From assembly GCF_003945595.2 (NCBI RefSeq), contig NW_024104909.1, positions 620,001 to 684,000 of the forward strand: 64,000 nt of DNA, read 5' to 3'. Position numbers and translations under genes: made by a program. Below the pieces are notes generated by a model that worked only from the letters and a program-made list of their open reading frames with translations, made no database searches and was not told where the DNA came from. Numbering within the stretch: the first letter of the stretch is position 1; every line of letters begins with the position of its first letter. The DNA is from Pipra filicauda. Lineage: Eukaryota; Chordata; Aves; Passeriformes; Pipridae. Below are positions 38,401 to 50,400 of the stretch, in pieces.

Positions 38401-41400
38401 GGGCTGCAGGCCCTTCCCCTCTGAAGCTCGACGGGCTGGACAGCGAGTGCTCCCCTGCTTTCCACTGTGGTCACCCAGGCTGTTTTCCTTGCTGCTTTCC
38501 CAGATGATCCCAACAAAAGGGAGTTGAATGGAAGTTACAGAACATGTCCTGTGATAATGCAGCAGAGCTGTTGGTGACGCAGAGAGCACAGTTATGTGTG
38601 TAGGAGGTGTTCAGATGCATTAAGAACTATTTGTGGGCTCTTTTCTTTAAGGGCAGAATGACTGGGGAGTAATTCAAGCTTCTGGCTGCAGAAGTGGATC
38701 TTGATTCAAAGCTTTCTATGAGGAGGAGGAGGAGAAGGAAGAATGAGGACTGACAGCCTCCTCGATCAGCTCTTGGGGAAGAGGCAGGAGCCAGGAGTGC
38801 TGTCAAAGCTCAGGGGTTTGTGTTCTCCTGATCTGGAGAGCCCAACATGAGGGTCTGGAGCAGCAAGACCTGTTCTCAGTGACCACACCAGCTGTAGGAC
38901 CTGCTGTGGGTGGCAGGAGGTTTGCAGAGCACTTGTGGAGGGAGGTTGAGACTTCCCAAGGTGAGCTTGAGGCTGACAAGGGATGTTGCTGAAAGGGCTG
39001 GGATGGAGAGTTCACTTGAGGGCTGTGGCAGGGTGGAGGAAGGTTCAGGAGGGAGCCAAGCTCTCCCAGCATGTCAGCTGGCCTGGGGGCAGAGCATGGC
39101 CAAAGAAGCTGTTTCCAGGGGGGTCACAGGTACACTTTGGGACTTTCACTGTGGTTTTTGGTTCAGTGTTTTTCCGTGTTTTTGTACCCAGTCATCTAAA
39201 GAAAGGACACCTTGAAGATGTAGAGTGTAGGGTTTGCCTCCTTCCCTTGCTGGATAAAACAGCCTGCAGGCACAGAGTGAGCTTTAAGAAAAGCCTGGGC
39301 TTGTCACTGCTTCCTGCCACTTCTGCTGCTTATCCAGGTTCTCCCTGCTCTGCCCAGGCTGTGCTGGTCCCTTCTCTGCTTCCCAGAGCAGCTCTCTCTG
39401 TTTATATTCATGGTAGGGCTGGAGGAGGCCAAGTCACTGCCTGCCCCAGGTCAGATCCAAACCCTCCAGGACCCTGCTCTGGCACAGGCCATTCTCCCAA
39501 CAGTGCAGAGATCACACCAAGGAAAGGGCTTTGGACAGAGCTCTGTAGTGCTGAAAATGGTCTTTTTGTGGCCAGGTTTGGCTTTGATTCATCCCCTACC
39601 AAAAAGAAGACTGTTGGGTTCACCTGGGCACAATGGAAGGAGGAGAATTGGGAATCCCTGACCTTAACAGGGCTGGTGACATTCCCAGCTGGTCCTGTTT
39701 TCCTCTCTGATTTTGTTGACTGGTGGTTTTGCTGCTGCATGTGCTGCTAGCCCTGGAGCCAGCTTTGTTGGGAGATGTAATCCCTGTGCTTGGACAGTCA
39801 AGGGCCAAGTATTTATTGCCAGTTTATGTTTTCACAGGCAGGGATATGGGAGTTGTCTTCAGCCTGGCCAGGTAACAGCAATGGAAGCTGCAGACTGCCT
39901 CTTCCTCACTGCTTAATTCCTTGGGAAGGCTGCTAATTGTCATCTTCTGGATAGAATTTTAATTCAGAAGAGTAAAGGCAATGCCAGAGGGGAATAGTGG
40001 CTTTTGGATTGTGAGGGAACTTCAGTCTTGCTTGCACAGTGTAACTCCCATGGGATTGCTTAGGTGGGACCTTTAAGGACTGCTCCTGTTGCTGCTGGAC
40101 TTGTGGTGTGTAGCCAAGTATCTTCACTTGTGTCTTTAGCAAAAGGAGCAGCATGTTTGCAAAGACAAGCACTCCATCGTTGGAGCCTCCGGTACAACGT
40201 TCCCGCCAGCAGCATTCCCGCCGTGCGGACATACAGGACATACAGCACCCAGACGGCGGAGAGCAAAGAGGAGGAGCCCCTGCACACCATCATCAGCAAC
40301 ACGGAGAACGTGAAAGGTGGGCACGGACACACAGGTCCTGTGGGGACACTCTTGGGGTGTGCCTGGGACAAGCTGTGGGTGCAGGTGACCCCTCCTCTGG
40401 AGGAGGTGCAGGTTTGGTCCTCACATCCTTTGAATCTGAACGGCACCATCACCTCCCAGAACTGGGATGTGGAGGTCAGAATGGCCTTTCCTGAGAAACA
40501 AGGCCATCAAGGCTGCATCCATGGGCTTAGCCAGGCTATTGATGGTCGTGTGTGTGTGTGGAGGTTCCACAGGCACTAGAATTGGCTAAAAAGAGATTTT
40601 TTTTTTGTCCCAGAAGCAAGCTGTGCCTGCCCAGGTCATTGCTGTGGATCCTGGAGGTCTAATGAGAATCCTGGCATCAGCCCTTTAGTTAGAGTGAATT
40701 GCTTTGCACATCTCCAGGGAGAGGTGCTCTAAAGCAAAGTCACGTGAATTATTCCAGCATAGAAATAATGTCTAAATTCTGTGCCTCCATGGTTTTTCTG
40801 GGAGGTACTTTTGAGACTGCAAGGCTTTGAACCCCCCAGTGGGGTTGATGTGCTGCTCCAGCTGCTGCCCACAGCCAGGATTCACTCCATCCCTGGGGGA
40901 TGTAGGTTCCCCCCAGCAAGGCACAGCAGAGGTGACCTGGGACCTGTGGCTTTGCCCATGTTGCCTCAGGGTTCTCTAATGCCTCTTGCAGAAAGGATGC
41001 TATTTTTAAGAGGCCAAGGTCTCTCAGCTGAGATTTTTGTGGTGTTACTCTCTCTGAGGAAATGTCTCTTCCTGGGCACAGCTGCCCCCTGCAGAGGTGG
41101 CTGTAGGTATGTGCTCGTTGAGGTGCAGAAGCCAAGTGTCTGTTGGCAAAGTTGCCTCAAAGGGGGGTGTAAACAGCACCTTTGTTGTCCTTGTTGGAGG
41201 CCACGGCTGCTGTGTCCCATCCTGCTTCAGGCTGTCACTCCTGGGAAGCTGAAGCACATGGTAAGACTGTGGTTTTGCCTTCCTTCCCGACAGGACCCTG
41301 GTGAAGTGCCTTAAAGGTGTGTCTGTGACTCTCACAGAATCATGGAATGGTTTGGGTTGGAAGGGACATTAAAGCTCATCCTGTTCCACCCCCTGCCATG

Positions 41401-44400
41401 GGCAGGGACACCTTCCACTAGCCCAGGTTGCTCCAAGCCCCGTCCAACCTGGCCTTGAACACTTCCAGGGATGGGGCAGCCACAGCTTCTCTGGGCAACC
41501 TCACCACACTTACAGGGAAGGATTTCTTCCCAGTATCCCATCTAACCCTGCCCTCTGGCAGTGGGAAGCCAGTGCCCCTTGTCCTGTCACTCCAGACCCT
41601 TTCCCAAAGTCCTTCTCCAGCTCTCTTGGAGCCCCTTTAGGCACTGGAAGGGGCTCTAAGGTCTCCCTGGAGCCTTCTCTTCTCCAGGCTGAGCAACCCC
41701 AACTCTAACGTTTTATTCCAGGTGCAGCTTCTAAACATGAGTTTCAGGCTGAAACAAAGAAACTGCTGGACATTGTTGCCCGTTCCCTTTACTCAGAGAA
41801 GGAGGTGAGACACCCACTGTTTGCTGGGAGATTTTCTGTTGGCAAAGCTCTGTCTCTGTCAAGGGGTACATCTCAAACAGTTGAGCTGGGAGAGTGAACT
41901 GCTCCGTTCCAGCAAGTCCTGTGCTGTTCATGTCAGGCTTCCTTGAATGATGTTTTTTTAAGAGACCTTGAAAATGTGTTTTTAAAACAATTTTTAGGTA
42001 CAGCCAGAGAACTCTGTGAGTCTCAGAGCCTCTGCACTTTCATGCCGAGTTCAGACAAACGGTTCTCCTGGCAGATAATGGGGAAACACAGTTTGGGGAG
42101 CTGGGAATTAGTCTGTGGGCAGCCAGTGAGCTCCTGGGTCTCTGGAAGTGCCGTGCAGGGGACAAGGCCAGGCTGCAGTGTGAGGTTGTGTCTCGTCCCC
42201 AGGTGTTTATCCGGGAGCTGATCTCCAATGGCAGCGACGCGCTGGAGAAGCTGCGCCATCGGCTGATGACAGAGGGGAAGGCCTTGCCAGAGATGGAGAT
42301 CCATCTGCAGACAGACAGTGGAAAGGGAACCATCACTATCCAGGTATGTCCCTTTGGTAACAGGAGTGTTGTTCCTTGCTGCTCATATCACTGGCCTTTG
42401 TCCCATGAAGGATCAGTGGAAGCTGGGCAGCAGCACAGTTCCATTGAAGTGTGGTGTCCTCAGCCGGGCTCTGGTTCATGAGACTGTAACCTGAGGATGT
42501 GATGAAAAACCATCAATTTATCTGCTCCTCACTTGTCCCCATAGGAAAATTTACTGCTCCTTCTTTCCCTGTTGGGAACTACCAGTAGCTTTTCTCCCAC
42601 CCCTGCACTTCCCAGGTTGTGTGTGTGTTTCTGACTAGTGGGTAAGTTGTGAGTCTGGTTTCATCCTGATGTTTGGGTAGGATTTCCCACACCTCCTTAA
42701 GTCCAAGGTGTTACCTGGTAGTTTGCAGACCCTCCCTCTCACCTGGGTCATGGGAGGTGCAGGGGTGGTGAGAAGAACCTCCCACTGCTGACTGTCTCTA
42801 TCTCCTGCTGCTGAAGGACAGGCCAAGTCCAGCTGATGCTGAGGTTCTGCCTTAAGGTACAGGTGGGACTGTAGATTTGGGCAGTACCACAGCACTTCCC
42901 TGTGCCCAGGCTGTGGTTGTTCCCTACTGGTGACACAGTGCTGATTGGGAGGGGGCAGTCAGTGTGAACGTGGGCCTCAGCATGGGGAGGGGAGTGGAGC
43001 TGGGCCTTCTCTCTCTACTTTGGCTGCTCTTGTTTGTGGCTCTATCCAGGGTGGACGGCTGAGCCTCAGTTTTGGTGTTTTCTTGGCAAAGCTCTTGATG
43101 CAAAGGCACACTGGTCACTTTGCTCATGGAGCTGTGTCAGCTGCGGGTGCAGCTGTGGGTGTTCTCAAGAGAGTGGAGGAGAAGGAAGAGAGCAATGAGG
43201 GAGTGAAAGCTGACTGAAGCAGGTCCAGGGGAGACGTGGCACAGACAAAGCACAGGGGCTGACATTTTTCACGTGGGACAAAGCAGGGGCTGTTAGAGCT
43301 GCGTAGTTATTTTATATTTCTGTTTCTCTGCAGAACAAGCGCTGCGGTTGCCATGGGGAAGTTAATGCTCGTCAGTGGGCAACACAATCATCAACCAGAG
43401 CTTCTCAAACCGTAGTGCAGGGGCTTTGCTATTCCTCTCACACCTGACTTGCAGTTTTCTGACTCCTGTGTAACACCCCTTGTTTAATGAGCCCTCGCTT
43501 AGCCCCAGGCAGGGTGTCACTCCTGCCTTGCTCTTGTCTTTCCCTTTGGAGACCACAGTGGACACAAAGCCTCAGACTCCACTGAGATGTTCCCTGTGGA
43601 AGCTGTCCACTTCTTTGGCAGTCTGGTTGGAGACCTGTTTGCCATCCCAGTTGGATGTGTCAGGGACTGGGCTTTTTATAACCCCCTGCCTGCCTGTGCC
43701 TCTCTAATGCCATTAAATGAGTCTTAACTAGGAGGCTTTTAACTGCAGCAGCCCTGGGCTGTGAGGAGCAGCAAGAACAGCACTGCTCCAATCTCTTAAT
43801 AGCTTTGCCTTCTCCGGAGTGCCGAAAGCTCCTTACCTCCACTCAGGGGGTTATTTATAACCTCCTGAAGAAGCAAACTGCTTACAATGATTGCTGTGAA
43901 CGAGCCTCATTCAGAACATCTCCCTACCTTTCAGAAGGCAAAGGTGCAGGAAAACTTGCTGCAATGATTGAGGCAGAGGTGGATCTGTCCCTTAGCTGCT
44001 GTGTGTTCTCTGTATTCACTAGGACCCACCTAAACAGAGGCAGCAGGTCCCTCATATATGACCTGTAGCAGTGATCACTCCTTTTGTTTTTCCTAGAAAG
44101 GTCCCACTGTCTCACCCCTGGATCCTTTTCAGATCTTCAGGCTGCTCTTGGCCTCTGAACCTGCTGAATCTCTCCCCTCCCCTTCCAAGCCCTGTAGCAT
44201 CTCTTTGTGTCTCACAGTTGAGAAAAGGCAGGTCTGTAATGTGTGATGGCCATTACAGGCATGTTCCTGGGGGGATTATGTAGCTCTGGTAAAGGATTAC
44301 ATTCATCTCTGTTCAGTGACTGTTTACTTCTCTGCCAGGACTGAATTCCAGTCACAAGCACAGCAAGTCTCAGAATTTTGATACGATGTCCTCATTCGGG

Positions 44401-47400
44401 GATACCCCATCTAAGCACTGCAGTGTTGTATCTGCTAAAAGGAGTGTGTTCACTGGATTCCACCACCTCTGTCCCTTCACCAAAGTCACGTTGCTTTAGC
44501 AAATTCCACTGTTTCCTCCATCCCTTTGCAACCTGCCTCGTGTTTCTAGGACAGCTCCATCTGTAGCAGCCACAGCCTGCAAGGTCAGAGCTCTTAAGAA
44601 AATCTATTTGAAAACGTGCGGGGTGTGTTTTCAATGAGGACAGCTCTGCAGAGCTCTGCAGTTCTGCATGCTAAGGCTTTACAGATGCCTTTTTGGACCC
44701 TTTGAGGTGGGAACAGAGAACCCCTTACAGATCCCAGGGCCCTGTGAGCACACAGCTCACCTTCAGCAGCTGCAGGAGGTGACAGGCTGTGCTGTAGTGG
44801 TGGTAGGGCTGCTCAGTTCTGCTGTGCTCTGTGAGCTCAGGGCTGCAGCCCTGCTCCTTGCTGGTGCTTAATTTAGGGCTAGGACTGTTTAGAGGAAATG
44901 GTTTGAAATGTTTACAGAGCTGATGGCTGCTGCTGGGGGAGGGAGGGAGTGTGGCTGCTGCTTTAACATGGGAAAGCAGCGCAGTCGCTGCCAGAGCTTG
45001 GGCTGCTCAGTTCCCTTTGCCGGGCTTTCATCTCGCTCTTGCAGTCATCCAAAATCCGTGTCTGTGAAGCCACAAAATAACCAGTTTGCTGTGCTGGGGA
45101 GGAGTTAAAATCACTGCAAAATCCACTCCTCCTTGCAACAGCTCCCTGTATCACTGAGCAATCTCTCCTGCCTTACCAGTTACAAACAGCCTGTAAAAAG
45201 GACTGGGCTGTCGAGGGGCTCCAGTAAGGATTGGGAAGTTTGAGCTGTAAGAATTGGGATGTTTGGGCTGTAGCAGTTCAGTGCAGATGCACCTGCATGT
45301 CCAGCAAAGCTTGGGGCAGGTGGGGAGCAGGTCCCCCTTCCCTGCATGCAGCACTGCAGCATCCGTGTGCCACTGGGCAGGGGATGGACAGGTGGACTGG
45401 GAGGGGTGAATCTGGCTGCACTTTGGCAAGCCTTGGAATTAAGCTTTCAGGAACGTGCCACATTGCAGGGATGGGTTACAGCTTCCAGTGGTTGCATCAT
45501 CTTCAACAAATAAGCCAGGGAACCAGAAATGCAAACACGTCTCAAATAACCTGCAGCCTAGGGAAGGAAGTGCAGAATCTTTTAGTTCTCTTCATGCCAG
45601 AATAAGAGCCTGTCACATTTAAAAATGGGAAGGTCAAAGTGGATGAAATGAAGTACTTTTTCTGGACAGCAGGTATTTAGACCTGGATGGGTGGAGACTG
45701 AGACTGGTATTGGAAAGGCAAACTCAGGCTCCCTGCTTTGGACAGCTTCTGTGTACTAGGCCAAGATCACCTTGTGTCCATGTGCATCAGTTTTATTGTG
45801 GCTTTTCTTCTGCTAGATGCTGCTGCTGCAGATGCCATATTGGTTCTAAACCAAACGTTGTTCTAGTGCAGCTGCTGTCCTGGTCTTGTGAATTTTAAGT
45901 TTCTTTAATCAAGTTATTTCAATAACGGGGGGCACACACATTTGGGGATTTTTTTTTACCTTGTCAGATGGTGAAAGCAGCATGTCCTTATTTTATAATA
46001 TAGTCAGTGCTCTTCTGATGCCCCGTTGAGGTTTTACTGTGAAATAAACATTTGTTTTGCAACAAAGTGAAATGAAAGACACTGTAGCTCAGCCAGGTAC
46101 CTCTGACTGGGTGTTCTTTCAGATGCAGCCGTGGCAAAAGCAGCAGTTACTGGTTAGTTAATGGGTTATTTGGTGTAACAAAGCTCTGCAATACTTTAAA
46201 TTGGACTCAGGTAATGAGCAAAGTTCTTACATTGCCCAGGTTCTTGTTTACCAGCATGGTCTCTGCAAACATCCAGCACTCACACCACAGGGTGAGAACA
46301 AAGGGCACAGAAGGCACAAAGGTCCTGTGCAGTTCAGCAGCAGGTTTGGTACCTGGGAGGTCTCCACACATAAAAAGATGCTAAAAGCAACGTTCAGCTG
46401 GTGTATCTTTGGGGTTAATGTTACTGAGCTTAGTTCAGCAGCTGTGGCCACAAGCCCTTCATGGTCCCTCAGCAGACGGGGTGAAGGTCTGCAGCCTGTT
46501 GTGTCGTCTTGTAGAGAGGATGGTTTGGGGGAAGCTCTTTACTCTGCACCTTAAGAAGTCCCAGAAGGAAAATTCAACCAGGTGAGGAGGTGGAGTAACA
46601 GCAGGACTTCTGTAATTAACCTTCAGCTTACGAAGGGTCAGCTCACTGAACTCTGCATCTTGGTTTCTCCAAGCTGGGGAGAAACGTTTGGCCCTTGGAA
46701 CTCTGAGCATATCCCTCACATCTTGGATTTTGTGAAGCCCCATGAACAAATTGCTTTGTGCTGTTATCAGTAGCTCTGCTGTGGCTGTTGTCAGCCTGAT
46801 AAAAGATTTCTTGCAGGCTGAAGGGAGGGCTTGAAACTGTCTGCAGGGGAAGAAAAGTTGTGCTGTTGATGGAGGAGCAGTGGCTGGCTGGTGGTGGGTA
46901 GAAGGTGTTTGCAGGTGTTGTGTGATGGGTGGTTCGTGCCTCAGAGGCTGAGCAGTGGCTGGTGCAGCACAGAACACAGAAGGGCAGTGCAACTCCTGCC
47001 AGCTCCTTCCTTGGATTTCATGGAGCTGGAGCTGCCAGTGCTTGTGTTGGCTCAGCCTGAGGCTGTTCATGGGCATGTTCAGCTGATTCTCCATCCCTGG
47101 AGAGCTCCTGCTCTGCAGAGCTGAGCTCCCATCTCTCCGCTGCTGCTTCATTCCCCATTCCCCCAAGCTGCACCATGTGGTGAAGGGAGCCCAGAGGGCA
47201 GCTGCAGGAAATCTGGGCACGGCAGAGGCGGGTTGGATCTTGATGTCATCTTCATCCAAACTGCCCAGGTGTTCTCCTGCAGTAGGGAATGCCTGCTTTG
47301 CCAGGATCTTCACTTCCCGCTCTCCCTGTCCATGTCCCAGCCCTGTTGTGGAGTCAGCCTGGTTTGAGTCGTGCTCTCTTTGTTCCTTGCAATTCCCCCT

Positions 47401-50400
47401 CACCAAACTGGTTTCCAGGAATTGTCATTAAGCATTTTGCAGTAAGTTTGGCAGAGTGTTCAGAATTCAAGAGCCAAATAAATTCATGGGGTAGGGATGT
47501 ATTTTTTTTTTAACATGCTGGAATTTGGGAATGACATGCTGTACTATAAATAGGAGTGGATCAGAGGAGTTAAGAGTTCTGTTCAGGGTCTGGCATGAAC
47601 AAAAACTGAACCAGATGCTGAAAACTGCTCTTTCTGGCTTTTTCTTCCCTGGGGGAAGGGACCATGTCAGATTCCTGAGATTTTGCCATACACTGTTTAT
47701 TTTTCCTGGCTTTTCATCTCTCACTGTTGAGATCTTACTGGGCATCATCCCTCCTCTCAGCCAAGTGGACTGACTAGCCTTAATGTATTTAATCAAGGGA
47801 AAGGTGTTGCTGTGCTGTGACTTGTGGGGATGTAGGAAAATGTCTTACCCTCATGACACCTCACAAGTTGAACAGTTCAATCAATCCTTCATTAAGAAAT
47901 ATGTACTGACATTCACGTACCTTGCTAGAAATAAGCCCAGTAAATGGGTGGCAGAGCTGTGCTGGGCCAGAAGTCACTCTGGTCCCTCACCTCTGAGCCG
48001 TGGAGCAGCAGCCAGCTCTGCTGCAGCTGGTTTTGCTGACCCTGCATGCTGAATCCCAGCCCTGCTTGCGGCACTGGGAATGTGTCAGCCTGCTCCAGAT
48101 GTGCCAGCTGCTGTCAGCTGCGATAACTGTGCTCACAGGTAGAGCTGAGCTCCTCATGGGAGTGAGAATCACCTGTCACTTGGCTAATTTTCATCCTGCT
48201 TCCACCTCAGGAGTGGCTCAGAGAACCTGTAAAAGTGGCTTCTCGGGATGTTTCTTGACAGGTGGAGAAGCTGCTGAGATTTGGGAAGGGGAGAGGGCAC
48301 TGGGTTCTCAGAAGTGGCATCCTGGAGGGCAGTAGCCTGCCCTTTGCTCCCGTGGAAAATGCACGTGGAGCAAGGCTGAAAATACATTGGACAATAGAGT
48401 GGGAAAGATTTTTGCTGGGATCCTGTGTGAGAGGGTGGCCATTTCTAGCTGGGGTTTGCTGTTAACCCGTGTTGCCTTGGGGTCCATGCAAATTGAAGCT
48501 GCAGCCAGGTCTGAGACTTGCTGCAGCCTTTGCTGGGTGGTGCTGCTGCAGGCTCTGCTGCCTGAGACATGTGAGCCAGCAGCAGGGAGATGTTTATCTG
48601 CATGCAGCAATGCAAAGCTGGGATAAACTGAGGATGACAAGGAGCCATGTGCCTCCAAAGCCTGGACAGAGCACCGTGAGGTGTGGCCACTGCACTGGGG
48701 TTAGCCTGTTCCCACGGGAATGCAATTCCCAGCTCTCTGGTACCTGGATATCGACAGTTTCATATTCATGGAGCACAGAATGAGGGCGAGAGGAGGGAGG
48801 AAAAGACAGAGAGATGGAGATCAGTGCCTGTGGAGTTTGTAGACAAGCGTTTGCACTACCTGAGAGTTCAGGGATTCACTGCTCTGCCACTGATTCCTGG
48901 TGTGAGGGCATCGGTTCCACATCTGCCAAATGGAAATAAACTGCTTCTCACTGCTCAACTCCCCTCTGGACCAGTTCAGGATTGGAAGGTGTCTGTGCAC
49001 AGCACCTGGCACGGTGAGGCCATGGCTGGGTGAGATCTCCTTCCTGCCCTGCCATCCCGTGCTTTTTAGAGGGATGTAGAATCCAGCCTGTCCTGGCATG
49101 GTTTTGTCTTTCCTTGAGGAATGGTCGGAGTCTCTGAGCTTTCTGGAGGTTTATAGGCAAAGGACAGCCGTGGGTGTCCCCAGAGCTCTGTGCCCTTTGA
49201 GTCTGTGTTCCTGACCATGTGCAGGGGGGGGCACAGCTGGAAGTCTGTTGTTGGATTTACTGCTCAGAGGGAGAGAGTGGGAGTGAGGGGCAGAAGTTGC
49301 TTGGATGCTGTGTGCTAAAGCAATGCTTCCCTACTGTTATTTCAGCTCCAACTGCTGTTTCTTTTCAGGACACAGGTATTGGGATGACCCAGGAGGAGCT
49401 GGTTTCTAATCTCGGAACCATTGCTCGATCAGGCTCAAAGGTAACAACACCCTTCTCCCTCCCTTAGAAAACTCTTCTCCAATTACAGCCACTTTTGTTC
49501 TCCCAGTAATTTCTCATTCCATTTTTTCCCTTGGCCCCCAGCCCAGCTGTGAAATTACACCCTACCTGTGGAGTCTTCTGGCTCTTAATGGTCTCTGCTT
49601 GTTTTTCTTTACTACCAGAGTTGCTCTAAGCAATGCTCCCCTCTTCCAGAAGTGCAGTCCCTTTGGAGAAACCCTTTTCCTTGGGCATCCTTAGAGCACT
49701 GATGCAGAAGTGTGGGGATGAGGGTGCTGGAATGCCAAGCTGCAGTGCCTGAGGAGCCTGGCTGGGGGATGGATTGCAGCCTCCCAGCGATACCTGAAGT
49801 CACTGTGTGCTGGTTCGTGTCTCCTTTGTTCCTCCAGGCTTTTCTAGATGCTCTGCAGAGCCAAGCTGAAGCCAGCAGTAAAATCATCGGCCAGTTTGGA
49901 GTGGGTTTCTACTCAGCCTTCATGGTGGCTGATAAAGTGGAGGTGTTCTCCCAGTCTGCAGAGCCAGGCAGCCTGGGCTACCACTGGTCTTCCGATGGGT
50001 AAGGCTGGAGAAGGGGGTGGCAGCATGGGGAGGCTGTGTCCAGACCAGGCATGGACTGAAAACTGTGCAAAGACAGGCTTGTGTGGCCTTTCAGGACCTG
50101 GCTGACTGGTTTAGGTCCTGCTCAGGTTATACATGGTAGCAAAGTGTGGCCAAATGTGCCAGGGTGGAAACCCCAAGGACAAACTTGCTGCATCAGAGCA
50201 GGTGTGTTGTGGACAAAGAGAGTACCAGGCAATCAGCTTAGGGGGGCCCCAGGCTGCAGGGACAGATTTAACCTCTTGGGTCTTGTCTTTCCCCGGGGTT
50301 TGGCTTGAGGGCACCCACAGTGAGCAGAGCTTGTGCAGTGCTGGGGTCTGTAGGAACATCTTTTCTCTAGGTCAGATCTTTGCGCTCATCCTTTGCTTTT

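Larger units (their letters stand above)
35471..40139 (+). other. TRAP1: TRAP1 intron 1
   Basis: A 4.7 kb intron with a modular minisatellite (35,790-36,210), a 40-bp tandem duplication (37,279-37,358) and an AT-rich microsatellite (38,326-38,393). A 255-codon ORF at 38,983-39,750 shows no recognised domain. Confidence 0.8.
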
